Shown: positions 1 to 7,979 of the stretch, in pieces
Position numbering within the stretch: position 1 is the stretch's first letter
Layout of the letters: the number at the start of each line of letters is the position of its first letter
Assembly (NCBI GenBank): GCA_013298245.1
Contig: JAAFHD010000033.1
Coordinates: forward strand, 1-16,082
DNA length: 16,082 bases
Direction of reading: 5' to 3'
Source: Alphaproteobacteria bacterium
GTDB lineage: Bacteria > Pseudomonadota > Alphaproteobacteria > Acetobacterales > Acetobacteraceae
The notes under the pieces: model-generated
Told to the model about the DNA's origin: nothing
Seen by the model: only the letters and a program-made list of their open reading frames with translations
Database searches by the model: none
Position numbers and translations under genes: made by a program

Positions 1-48
1 TCGTCGCCAGACCACCAAACCCGATCAACAGCACAACACACCCACCAA

Positions 49-122
<74 letters not shown>

Positions 123-129
123 CCCAAAC

Positions 130-1284
130 CTACCGAATACACAAACCAACCCATGCGCCATCGCGCCTGCCGCTCTCAACACAGGCCGCGACAAACGCCA
201 CGCCCCGCACGCCATCCCCAACACCAGGCACCAGCAGCGCCGCCGCATCCGCCGCGCGCCCTTCGAGCCGCGCGGTGATCTGTTCCGCCACATCGCGGTA
301 GAGCTGCGCGAAGCCCTCGATATACCCCTCCGGGTGGCCGGCCGGGATGCGTGTGGCGTGCGCCGCCGCCGCACTCAGCCCGGCGCCACCGCGCGCCAGG
401 ATGCGCGGCGCCTCGCTCAGCGGCGTGAAGCGCAGCTGGTTCGGGTGCTCCTGCGCCCATTCCAGCGCGCCTGCCTCACCGAACACGCGCAGGCGCAGCG
501 CGTTCTCATTGCCGGGTGCGACCTGCGAGCTCCAGAGCATGCCGCGCGCGCCGCCAGCGAAGCGCAGCATCACCTGCGCATCATCATCCACGCGCCGGCC
601 GGGCACGAAGGCGGTCAGCTGCGCGGCCACGCTGTCCACGCGCAGGCCGGTGACGAATTCCGCGATGTTGTGCGCATGCGTGCCGAGATCACCGAGCGAC
701 CCTGCGGGGCCGGCCTGCGCCGGGTCCAGCCGCCAGGCGGCCTGCTTCTGGCCCGTGGTCTCGATGGGTGTGGCGAGCCAATCCTGCGGGTATTCCACCT
801 GCACCACGCGCACCGCACCCAGCGCGCCATCGGCCACCATGGCGCGCGCCTGCCGCACCATGGGGTAGCCGGTGTAGTTGTGCGTCAGCGCGAAGATGCA
901 GCCGCTCTCGGCCACCGCGCGCTGCAGGTCCCGCGCATCCTCCAGCCGCGTCGTCAGCGGCTTGTCGCAGATGACGTGGATGCCAGCGCCCAGGAAGACG
1001 CGCGCGATGGCGTGGTGGCTGGCATTGGGCGTGACGATCGCCACCGCATCCACACGATCCGCGCGCGCGGCTTCGGCCTGTGCCATCTGGGCGGCATCGG
1101 CATAGGCGCGGTCGGGTGCGACATGCAGCGCGGCCGCTGATCGCCGGCCGCGTTCCGCATCGCGCGAGAAGGCGCCGGCCACCAGTTCCCACCGATCATC
1201 CAGCCGCGCCGCCAGCCGGTGCACGGCGCCGATGAAGGCGCCCTCGCCGCCGCCCACCATGCCCAGGCGCAGCCGGCGCGACAT
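130..1284 (-). CDS. Gfo/Idh/MocA family oxidoreductase
   Basis: Probable NAD(P)-dependent sugar or polyol dehydrogenase of 384 residues. The N-terminal Rossmann fold begins LRLGMVGGGEGAFIG (residues 5-19), a glycine-rich dinucleotide loop. CDKP at 106-109 is the family's EKP-type motif with the catalytic lysine K108. GDLGTHAHN at 198-206 is the usual active-site histidine segment (H203). The start was set at 1284 because the protein then begins right at the Rossmann strand; the longer reading frame only adds sequence overlapping the upstream gene. The stop of the upstream isomerase gene is 1 bp away (TGA-G-ATG), so translation is likely coupled. It is the last gene of the TRAP/sugar operon and ends 7 bp from the convergent tRNA gene. 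The family oxidises hydroxyls of sugars, inositols and glycosides; the actual substrate cannot be read from the sequence. Confidence 0.93.
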   Translation of the reverse strand: MSRRLRLGMVGGGEGAFIGAVHRLAARLDDRWELVAGAFSRDAERGRRSAAALHVAPDRAYADAAQMAQAEAARADRVDAVAIVTPNASHHAIARVFLGAGIHVICDKPLTTRLEDARDLQRAVAESGCIFALTHNYTGYPMVRQARAMVADGALGAVRVVQVEYPQDWLATPIETTGQKQAAWRLDPAQAGPAGSLGDLGTHAHNIAEFVTGLRVDSVAAQLTAFVPGRRVDDDAQVMLRFAGGARGMLWSSQVAPGNENALRLRVFGEAGALEWAQEHPNQLRFTPLSEAPRILARGGAGLSAAAAHATRIPAGHPEGYIEGFAQLYRDVAEQITARLEGRAADAAALLVPGVGDGVRGVAFVAACVESGRRDGAWVGLCIR

Positions 1285-1285
1285 C

Positions 1286-2344
1286 TCAACCAATCCCGAG
1301 CAAGCGCCGGTTCGCCGCATCATCCGTGCCGGCGGCGGCGAAATCATCGAAGGCCTTGTCGGTGACGCGGATGATGTGTTGCGCGATGAAGGCGGCACCT
1401 TCGCGCGCGCCATCCTCGGGGTGTTTCAGGCAGCACTCCCATTCCAGCACCGCCCAGCCCGCAAAACCGTATTGCGCGAGCTTGGAAAACACGCCGCGAA
1501 AATCCACCTGCCCATCACCCAGCGAGCGGAAACGCCCCGCCCGATCCACCCATGGCAGATACCCGCCATAGACGCCGACGCGGCCATTCGGGCGGAACTC
1601 CGCATCCTTCACATGAAAGGCGCGGATGCGCGGGTGGTAGATGTCGATGAAGGCCAGGTGGTCCAGTTGCTGCAACACGAAGTGGCTCGGGTCATACAGG
1701 ATGTTGCAGCGTGGATGCTGGCCGACGGCGTCGAGAAAACGCTCGAAGCTCGCGCCGTCATGCAGGTCCTCGCCGGGGTGGATTTCGTAGCATAGATCCA
1801 CGCCCGCATCGTCGAAGGCGTCCAGGATGGGGCGCCAGCGGCGCGCGAGTTCCTCGAAGGCGGTTTCCACCAGGCCCGCTGGGCGCTGCGGCCAGGGATA
1901 CACAAAGGGCCAGGCCAGCGCGCCGGAGAATGTCGCATGCGCGGCAAGCCCCATGTTGCGCGAGGCTTGCGCGGCGTGCCGCAACTGCTGCACCGCCCAT
2001 TCCTGCCGTGCGGCCGGCTTGCCGCGCACCGCCTCGGGCGCGAAGCCGTCGAAGGTCGCGTCATAGGCCGGATGCACGGCGACCAACTGGCCTTGCAGAT
2101 GCGTGGAAAGCTCCGTCACCGCGAGGCCGTGTGCTGCGAGGCGGCCTTGCACCTCCTGCGCATAGGTCACGCTTTCGGCGGCTTTCGCCAGGTCGAACAG
2201 GCGTGCATCCCAGGAGGGAATCTGCACGCCCTTGAAGCCGAGCGCGGCGGCCCAGGCGCCGATGGAATCGAGGCTGTCGAAGGGCGGCGCATCAGCGGCG
2301 AATTGCGCCAGGAAAATCGCGGGGCCTTGCAAGCTGCGCATCAT
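1286..2344 (-). CDS. sugar phosphate isomerase/epimerase family TIM barrel
   Basis: Protein of 352 residues of the xylose isomerase-like / AP endonuclease 2 TIM-barrel family. Candidate metal ligands sit on the expected strands: E187 in YEIHPGE (186-192), D218 in YDPSH (217-221), H244 in FHVKD (243-247) and E301 in VLEWE (299-303). It is longer than the typical 260-300 residues, with an insertion after the HVKD strand containing YGGYLPW (259-265) and a helical C-terminal tail. The start at 2344 forms an ATGA overlap with the upstream epimerase stop. A GGGAGG lies just upstream, and a second ATG directly follows at 2341 with better spacing, so either may be used. Relatives are often paired with Gfo/Idh dehydrogenases in glycoside and inositol catabolism. 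It probably isomerises, or eliminates from, a keto-sugar intermediate; the substrate is unknown. Confidence 0.9.
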   Translation of the reverse strand: MMRSLQGPAIFLAQFAADAPPFDSLDSIGAWAAALGFKGVQIPSWDARLFDLAKAAESVTYAQEVQGRLAAHGLAVTELSTHLQGQLVAVHPAYDATFDGFAPEAVRGKPAARQEWAVQQLRHAAQASRNMGLAAHATFSGALAWPFVYPWPQRPAGLVETAFEELARRWRPILDAFDDAGVDLCYEIHPGEDLHDGASFERFLDAVGQHPRCNILYDPSHFVLQQLDHLAFIDIYHPRIRAFHVKDAEFRPNGRVGVYGGYLPWVDRAGRFRSLGDGQVDFRGVFSKLAQYGFAGWAVLEWECCLKHPEDGAREGAAFIAQHIIRVTDKAFDDFAAAGTDDAANRRLLGIG

Positions 2345-3186
2345 GCCGCCTCCCATTCGCGCCGCATGAAGGCCAGCGCCTCGGTGGCCAGTGTGAACTC
2401 GTCATCGAACATGCGGCGCCAGATTTTTGTCGCAGCCGACAGCGCGGGCAACGCCAGCCCGAAGGCCTCCACGATCAACGGCCCCTGGTAGCCGGCGGCC
2501 TTCAGTGCCGCGAAATTCTCGCGCCAGCGCACCTGGCCGCGGCCGGGGGTGGAGCGGTCATTCTCCGAGACATGCACCAGCGCGATGCGGTCGGCGTCCG
2601 CGGCGATGGCGGCGGCTGCGTCCTTCTCCTCGATATGCGCGTGGAAGGTGTCGTAGAGCACGCCGGCATCGGGTGCGACGCGCCGCGCGAAAGCGGCCGC
2701 CGAGGCAAGGTCGTTCAGCAGATAGCACTCGAAGCGGTTCAGCGGTTCGATGGCCAGGCGCACACCGGCGGGGCGCGCATGGGCGGCGATGCGCGCAAGA
2801 ATTTCGGCGCTGCGCGACAGCTCCTCGGCCCGCGGTCCCTGCCCGCTGAACACCCCAATCGCCGAATGGATCGGCCCCGACAGCGTGGGCGCGCCGAGTG
2901 CGGCGGCGCAATCCACCATGGCGCGCAATTGCGCCTCGCCGGCCGCGCGCAAAGCCGCGTCATCGGCCGCGACATTGGCGTCGGCTCCCAGCGCGGTGAC
3001 GGCGTGCGGTGTGAGGCCCAGCGCACGCAACCGCTCGCCCAACCGCGCATAGCCGGCCACGTCGCGCGTCTCGAACACCGGCACTTCCACCAGGTCATAG
3101 CCGATGGCGCGCAGCTTCTCGAAGATGGGCCAATGCGCCTCCGTGACCTCGGTGGTCCAGAGCAGCATGTTCATGCCGTATCGCAT
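2341..3186 (-). CDS. D-tagatose/D-psicose 3-epimerase-like TIM barrel
   Basis: Protein of 281 residues closely patterned on ketose 3-epimerases. It begins MRYGMNMLLWTTEV, and all four metal ligands are visible: E147 in IEPLNRFE, D179 in YDTFHAHIEE, H205 in LVHVSEND and E240 in LIVEAFG. These match E152, D185, H211 and E246 of the Pseudomonas cichorii tagatose 3-epimerase. R211 and E153, in the substrate-contacting neighbourhood, are also present. The protein should therefore be an active divalent-metal enzyme on a ketose or 3-keto sugar; hydroxypyruvate-isomerase-like activity is an alternative. It lies 7 bp after dctM and overlaps the next TIM-barrel gene by 4 bp, so it belongs to the same operon. 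The family is clear, the substrate is not. Confidence 0.92.
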   Translation of the reverse strand: MRYGMNMLLWTTEVTEAHWPIFEKLRAIGYDLVEVPVFETRDVAGYARLGERLRALGLTPHAVTALGADANVAADDAALRAAGEAQLRAMVDCAAALGAPTLSGPIHSAIGVFSGQGPRAEELSRSAEILARIAAHARPAGVRLAIEPLNRFECYLLNDLASAAAFARRVAPDAGVLYDTFHAHIEEKDAAAAIAADADRIALVHVSENDRSTPGRGQVRWRENFAALKAAGYQGPLIVEAFGLALPALSAATKIWRRMFDDEFTLATEALAFMRREWEAA

Positions 3187-3193
3187 CGCGACC

Positions 3194-4474
3194 TCAGCGG
3201 TAGACCCAGTCGCGCAGACCGAGCGAGATGGGCGGGATGTAGGTGATCAGCATCAGGCAGAACACCACCACGCCGATGAAGGCGATGATCGGCGGGATGA
3301 TGCGCTCCAGCGGAATGCGCGCCACCGTGCAGGCCGCGAAAAGGTTGACCCCGAAGGGCGGCGTGATGAAGCCGATGGCCAGGTTCACCACCATCACGAT
3401 GCCGAAATGCACGGGGTCGATGCCGTACTGGATCGCCACCGGCACCAGGATCGGCGCCAGCACGATGATCGCGGCCGAACCCTCGATGAACATGCCGATG
3501 ATGAACAGCACGATGTTCACCACCAGCATGAAGGTGATGGGGTCGTGGATCACGCTCAGCATCCAGGCGCCGATGGCAGCCGGGATGCCCTCGCGGTTGA
3601 TGATGAAGGCGAAGAGACCGGCCCAGGCGATGATGAACAGGATCACCACCGACGAAATCACCGACTTCTTCAGCACCGGCACGATGTCTCGCCAGCCCAG
3701 TTCGCGATGCACGAACATGCCGATCACCAGCGAATAGGCGACCGCAATGGCCGAGGCTTCGGTCGGCGTGAACACACCGCCATAGATGCCGCCCAGCACC
3801 ACCACCGGCATCAGCAATGCCCAGATCGCGCGGCGGAAGGCGGGCAGGACGGAGACGCCATCCAGCGCGTCGTTTTTTCCGTGCCCGGTCAGCCGCGTCC
3901 AGATCAGCACATAGATGATCAGCACGAAGCCGATCAGCAGCCCCGGCCCGAAGCCGGCGATGAACAACTCCCCGATCGAGACATCCGCCGCCACGCCGAA
4001 CAGGATCATCGGGATCGAGGGCGGGATGATGACGCCGAGCTCCGCCGATGTGGCCTGCAACCCCGCCGCCCATGGCTTCGGGTAGCCCGCGCGCACCAGC
4101 GCCGGGATCATGATCGCGCCAATGGCAAAAGTGGTCGCGGTGGAGGAGCCGGAGACGGCGGCGAAGATCATGCAGGCCACGACGCAGGTGGCCGCAAGCC
4201 CGCCCTGCGTATTGCCCACGATGGCGCGCGCCACATCGATCAAGCGGCGCGAAATGCCGCCGGTGTCCATCAGGTTGCCGGCCAGGATGAAGAACGGAAT
4301 CGCCACCAGCGGGAACTTGTCCAGCACGACGTAAAGCTGCTGCCCGATGATGACCGGGTTGATCGCGCCCAGCACCTGAATGCCGAAGATCGCCGCAAGC
4401 CCGATGGAGACGGCGATGGGCACGCTCAACAAAAACAGCGTGCACATCACGACGAGAAGGGAGTGGGTCAGCAT
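3194..4474 (-). CDS. dctM: TRAP transporter large permease (DctM family)
   Basis: Membrane protein of 426 residues, the normal length for DctM, the ion-coupled transport subunit of tripartite ATP-independent periplasmic transporters. Hydrophobic segments run almost throughout, from LLVVMCTLFLLSVPIAVSIG at the start. Family signatures are FFILAGNLMDTGGISRRL (61-78), the AAVSGSSTATTFAIG segment (105-119), IPPSIPMILFG (150-160), FTPTEASAIAVAYSL (235-249) and GFITPPFGVNLFAA (368-381). It follows dctQ by 6 bp and precedes the epimerase gene by 7 bp. With DctQ and the binding protein it should import one solute class using a Na+ or H+ gradient. A second start cannot be excluded, but this one gives a normal N-terminal helix. 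Confidence 0.96.
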   Translation of the reverse strand: MLTHSLLVVMCTLFLLSVPIAVSIGLAAIFGIQVLGAINPVIIGQQLYVVLDKFPLVAIPFFILAGNLMDTGGISRRLIDVARAIVGNTQGGLAATCVVACMIFAAVSGSSTATTFAIGAIMIPALVRAGYPKPWAAGLQATSAELGVIIPPSIPMILFGVAADVSIGELFIAGFGPGLLIGFVLIIYVLIWTRLTGHGKNDALDGVSVLPAFRRAIWALLMPVVVLGGIYGGVFTPTEASAIAVAYSLVIGMFVHRELGWRDIVPVLKKSVISSVVILFIIAWAGLFAFIINREGIPAAIGAWMLSVIHDPITFMLVVNIVLFIIGMFIEGSAAIIVLAPILVPVAIQYGIDPVHFGIVMVVNLAIGFITPPFGVNLFAACTVARIPLERIIPPIIAFIGVVVFCLMLITYIPPISLGLRDWVYR

Positions 4475-4480
4475 CCGCTG

Positions 4481-4981
4481 TCAGGTTCCGGTATCGATCT
4501 GGCGTGGCGGCGGGTCCAGCGCATGCGCAATCACGGCGATGATGGCGAAGACAGCCCCCACCGGAATCGCCGCGAACCCCCATGACATGGAGATGCCAAG
4601 CGTGGGGTTCACGTTGAACTGCGCGCGTTCGGCCATCTCCCAGCCGTACCAGCCCATGTGGAACAGCAGCACCAGCGTGGCGGCGGTGATGCACCATTGC
4701 AGGCCGCGCTGCCAACGGCCGCGCAGCATGTTCAGCAGCAAATCAATCGCCACCAGCGCGCCCATGCGGAAGGTGGCGGCGGCACCCAGATACACCATCC
4801 AGATCACCGCCATCTGCACCACCGGCTCAGACCAGGCGAGCGGCTGGCGCACGACATAACGCATGATCACCTGGCCGAAGGCCATGCCGGCCGCGAGTGC
4901 CAGCGCCGCGCAGGCCGCCCAGGTGACGACCGTGGTGGTAACACGGTCAACCGCCAGGATGGCGCCGCGCAGTTGGCGCAT
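4481..4981 (-). CDS. dctQ: TRAP transporter small permease (DctQ family)
   Basis: Protein of 166 residues with four predicted membrane helices (about 18-38, 52-72, 94-113 and 134-154), the normal DctQ topology. The family motif is visible in LAWSEPVVQMAVIWMVYLG (48-66) followed by GALVAID. DctQ bridges the binding protein and DctM in the membrane. The start codon overlaps the stop of dctP by one base (TGATG), which indicates translational coupling. The six-base gap to dctM completes a classic dctP-dctQ-dctM order. Confidence 0.95.
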   Translation of the reverse strand: MRQLRGAILAVDRVTTTVVTWAACAALALAAGMAFGQVIMRYVVRQPLAWSEPVVQMAVIWMVYLGAAATFRMGALVAIDLLLNMLRGRWQRGLQWCITAATLVLLFHMGWYGWEMAERAQFNVNPTLGISMSWGFAAIPVGAVFAIIAVIAHALDPPPRQIDTGT

Positions 4982-5943
4982 CAGCGGGCTTCCTGAATCC
5001 GCCGCAGATTGGCCTCACCCAGTTCGCGGCCGAACTCGGTGAAGGCGGGTTGCAGGGCGCGCAGGAAGGCGTCGCGGTCGAAGCTCTCCTGGATGGTCAT
5101 GCCGCGCTGGCGCAGCGTGGTCAGGCCAGCGGCATCCTGTTCATCCGCCGCGCGGCGCATCACGGGTGTGGATTCCCGCGCGGCCGTGCGCAGGATGTCC
5201 TGCGTGGCGGCCGGCAGGCGGTTGAAGGTGGCGGGCGAGGCGATGAACAGCGCGGACGCCACCAGGTGCCCGGTCATCGTCAGGTGGCGCTGCACTTCGT
5301 AGAAGCGGCTCGCCACATGGATCGAGATGGGCTGTTCATTCGCATCCACCACGCCGGTCTGCAGCGCGGCATAGAGCTCATTGAAGCCGATCACGGTCGG
5401 CGCCATGCCGAGTGCGCGATAGGCTGCGAGATGGATCGGGTTGTTCTGCGAGCGCAGCTTCAGCCCGCGCAGATCCTCCAGCGTACGGATCGGGCGGTTG
5501 GCGGTGATGTGGCGGAAGCCGATATCGCCCCAGGCCAGGCCGATCAGGTTGCGCGCCGGCATTGCGGCCAGCAGCTCGGCACCCAGCGGGCCGTCCAGCA
5601 CGCCGCGCGCATGCGCGGGGTCCCGGAACAGGAAGGGCACGTCCAGGATGCGCAACGCCGGCACGAAGGGGCCGGCCGCGGCGGAGGACGTGACCACCAT
5701 GTCGATGGTGCCGATCTGCGCGCCTTCGATCATGTCACGCTCATTGCCGAGCGCACCGGCGGGAAACACCTGCACGCGCAGGCGCCCCTGCGTGCGTTCC
5801 TGCACCAGCCGCGCGAAATTCTCGGCCGCCAGGTGATACGGCGATGAGGTGGAGATGTTGTGCCCCAGCCGCAGCGTCTGCTGGGCGGTGGCGGGTGCGG
5901 CGATGATCGCGCAGAGCATCGCGACGACAGCGAGGATCTTCAT
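4981..5943 (-). CDS. dctP: TRAP transporter substrate-binding protein (DctP family)
   Basis: Periplasmic binding protein of 320 residues. A signal peptide spans about 1-20 (MKILAVVAMLCAIIAAPATA) with cleavage likely before QQ. The mature protein has family landmarks: LGHNISTSSPYH near the N-terminus, TANRPIRTLEDLRGLKLR (147-164), FNELYAALQTGVVDANEQP (187-205). R164 occupies the position of the arginine that binds the substrate carboxylate in DctP structures, so an acidic ligand is expected. The start at 5943 was chosen because it gives a clean signal peptide and has GGGGGAA about 10 bases upstream; a longer frame from 6000 would put a non-signal extension in front. First gene of the operon, transcribed divergently from the AraC regulator. 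Confidence 0.95.
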   Translation of the reverse strand: MKILAVVAMLCAIIAAPATAQQTLRLGHNISTSSPYHLAAENFARLVQERTQGRLRVQVFPAGALGNERDMIEGAQIGTIDMVVTSSAAAGPFVPALRILDVPFLFRDPAHARGVLDGPLGAELLAAMPARNLIGLAWGDIGFRHITANRPIRTLEDLRGLKLRSQNNPIHLAAYRALGMAPTVIGFNELYAALQTGVVDANEQPISIHVASRFYEVQRHLTMTGHLVASALFIASPATFNRLPAATQDILRTAARESTPVMRRAADEQDAAGLTTLRQRGMTIQESFDRDAFLRALQPAFTEFGRELGEANLRRIQEAR

Positions 5944-6088
5944 GGCGGTGTTCCCCCTTGGAGCCGGCCTTGAGGCAGCCGATGCGGTGTTCTGCGCCAC
6001 AGAGGTGTGGCTGGCTTGCGGTGGCTGCCACTGGTAAATTTCTTAAATCCGCTCCATGTGTCGGACAGGCGCAAAAGGGGAGATCGGG
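5944..6088. promoter_or_regulatory. shared control region between TRAP operon and AraC gene
   Basis: The 145 bp between two divergent start codons must hold promoters for both directions. Visible elements are: a 9-bp direct repeat GCGGTGTTC at 5945-5953 and 5984-5992; a near-repeat GTGGCTGGC/GTGGCTGCC at 6007-6015 and 6021-6029; a small palindrome GTGGC-T-GCCAC at 6021-6031; and an AT-rich patch, TAAATTTCTTAAAT, near 6034-6047, unusual in this GC-rich DNA and a plausible promoter core. AraC regulators often bind direct repeats next to the -35 region, so one of these may be the operator. No individual -35/-10 pair is convincing. Confidence 0.5.
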
Positions 6089-7126
6089 ATGCAGGCCACG
6101 CGCGCATTGCGGGTTCGCCCGGCGGTGTTCCGCCAGCCAGGCTCCATGCTCTACGCCGATAATTGCCGCGCCTTGCAGGAAGCCGCCGCGCGCGGCGAAA
6201 CGCGGCTGGTGGCCTGGACGCGCGGCAGCTATCCCGGCCGCCCGCTGGAAGGGCGGCTGCCTGGCGTGTGTACCATCGGCTTCTGGGACGCGCCGGCGCC
6301 GCAGCGCTGGGGCCTGGGGCGGCACTGCAATGAGGGCATCAAATTCGCCTACCTGGCGCATGGCACGCTGACACTGGAGGTGGATGGCGTGCCGCATCGG
6401 CTTTCGGCCGGCGATGCCTTCGTGATCCGCCCGTGGCAGCTGCACGCGATCGGCACGCCGCATGTCGGCGCGAACCAGCTGGTGTGGATGCTGCTGGATG
6501 TGGATATGCGCCGCCCGACCGACCGCTGGCGCTGGCCGCGCTGGCTGTTGTGGTCGGCCGCGGATGCGAAGCGCCTGCATGATTATCTGACGCTGAATGA
6601 CAGCTCCGTGCTGCGCGCCACGCCGGCGCTGGCGCAGGGCTTCCTGGCGATGCGCGGCGTGCTGGAACGCATGGCACCCGACAGCGGTGAGGCGCGCATG
6701 ATGATCGCGGGCAATGCCATGCTGCTGGCCTTGCTGGATGCGCTGGACATGGCGCCGCCCAGCCTCGACCCCGATGCGGCGACGACGCGGCGCACGGTGG
6801 AGCTGTTCCTCTCGCGCCTGCCGATGGCGCTGGCCCAGCCCTGGCGGCTCGAGGACATGGCGCGCGATTGCGGCCTGTCGCGCACGCGCTTCGCGCATTA
6901 CTGCCGGCTGCTGACCAACACGACGCCCGCGCAGCACCTGCGGCGCCTTCGCCTGCGGGAGGCTGAGCGGCTGATCCGCGAGGAACCGGGGCGCAGCGTG
7001 ACGGAGGTGGCGTTCGCGTGTGGGTTTGGCTCGAGCCAGCATTTCTCGGCGGCGTTCCGCGCCGAATTCGGCGTGCCGCCTGGGCATGTGCGGCGCCGCG
7101 CGGACCCTGGCGGCCGCGTGGCGTGA
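6089..7126 (+). CDS. AraC family transcriptional regulator
   Basis: Protein of 345 residues. The N-terminal half has a cupin-like ligand-binding pattern: GTLTLEVDGVPHRLSAGDAFVIRPWQLHAIG (92-122). The C-terminal DNA-binding domain has two helix-turn-helices. The first is around 253-273 (WRLEDMARDCGLSRTRFAHYC-type). The second is 302-322, with the AraC signature VAFACGFGSSQHFSAAFRAEFGVPPGHVRR (307-336). The start at 6089 was chosen because GGGGAG lies 6 bases upstream; an upstream ATG at 6056 has no ribosome site. Its position divergent from dctP makes it the likely activator of the transport/catabolism operon, perhaps also of the racemase-monooxygenase pair downstream. The inducer is probably the transported compound or a derivative. 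Confidence 0.93.
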   Translation: MQATRALRVRPAVFRQPGSMLYADNCRALQEAAARGETRLVAWTRGSYPGRPLEGRLPGVCTIGFWDAPAPQRWGLGRHCNEGIKFAYLAHGTLTLEVDGVPHRLSAGDAFVIRPWQLHAIGTPHVGANQLVWMLLDVDMRRPTDRWRWPRWLLWSAADAKRLHDYLTLNDSSVLRATPALAQGFLAMRGVLERMAPDSGEARMMIAGNAMLLALLDALDMAPPSLDPDAATTRRTVELFLSRLPMALAQPWRLEDMARDCGLSRTRFAHYCRLLTNTTPAQHLRRLRLREAERLIREEPGRSVTEVAFACGFGSSQHFSAAFRAEFGVPPGHVRRRADPGGRVA

Positions 7127-7235
7127 CACCCTGTACCGCGCCATGGTTGTTCGCGGGCTTCACCGCCATCTGGACGGACACTGCCCGCATCGGCACAGAA
7201 TGCAGCCCTGACGGATCAGACAAGGGGTAGCGAGC

Positions 7236-7979
7236 ATGGCGGATGCATTGGGTTGGCGGGCGCGCATCGGCGTGGTGGTGCCTTCCACCAACACCATCGT
7301 GCAGCCGGAGATGGACGCGCTGCGGCCACCTGGCGTGACCTATCACGTCGCGCGCGTCACCATCCGCGAAAGGCCGCTCAACACCGAGGAAGCCTTCCTC
7401 GAACACATGCAGATGATGCGCGACGGGCTCGGCGGCGCGATCGACCAGGTGATGACCACGGGGGCTTCGCATCTGGCGATGGGTGTCGCGCTGGAAGCCT
7501 TCTGGGGCGGGCTGGATGCGTCGCGCGCATTGACCGCGGAGCTGGAACAGCGCGCCGGCGTGGGCGTCACCATGGGCAGCTTTGCCATTGCCGCCGCGCT
7601 GAACGCTTTCGGCGCGAAGCGCATCGCGGTGCTGACGCCGCACCAGCCGCGCGGCGATGAGATGGTGCAGCGCTGGTTGACCGAAGCGGGCTACGACGTC
7701 GTGCGCCTGAAGGGCCTGAAATGCCCGACGCCGCGGCAGATCGCCGAGACCTCGCCCGCCACCATCCGCGCGGCCTTGCAGGAAATCAACGGGCCGGATG
7801 TGGACGCACTGGTGCAGGTGGGCACCAGCCTGGCCGGCTGCGCCGTGGCGGCCGAGGCCGAGCGCTGGTTGGGCAAGCCCGTGCTCGCCATCAACACCGT
7901 CATGGCGTGGGACAGCCTGCGCCGCCTTGGCATCCAGGAACGCCTGCACGGCCATGGCCGCATCCTGGAGGAGCATTGA
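7236..7979 (+). CDS. maleate isomerase / Asp-Glu racemase superfamily protein
   Basis: Protein of 247 residues, typical of the maleate cis-trans isomerase / arylmalonate decarboxylase group. The N-terminal signature IGVVVPSTNTIVQPEMDAL (11-29) is clear, and the second-domain segment VQVGTSLAGCAVAAEAERWL (193-212) followed by GKPVLAINTVMAWDSLR matches the group. Where maleate isomerases carry their two catalytic cysteines, this protein has MTTGASHL (73-80) and VGTSL (195-199). Both positions therefore seem to lack cysteine, although C202 lies three residues on. This makes a two-cysteine isomerase or racemase mechanism doubtful. AAGGGG at 7222-7227 precedes the ATG. It overlaps the following monooxygenase gene by four bases, suggesting they act on one aromatic or dicarboxylate degradation route. 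Confidence 0.85.
   Translation: MADALGWRARIGVVVPSTNTIVQPEMDALRPPGVTYHVARVTIRERPLNTEEAFLEHMQMMRDGLGGAIDQVMTTGASHLAMGVALEAFWGGLDASRALTAELEQRAGVGVTMGSFAIAAALNAFGAKRIAVLTPHQPRGDEMVQRWLTEAGYDVVRLKGLKCPTPRQIAETSPATIRAALQEINGPDVDALVQVGTSLAGCAVAAEAERWLGKPVLAINTVMAWDSLRRLGIQERLHGHGRILEEH

Noticed and set aside
3104..4585. A 493-codon plus-strand open frame rich in His and Asp
   Set aside because: It lies antisense to the convincing dctM gene; long antisense frames are expected at this GC content, and its composition is not protein-like.
5741..7976. Long minus-strand open frames opposite the AraC and racemase genes
   Set aside because: The plus-strand frames carry clear family motifs; the minus frames are low-complexity shadows.
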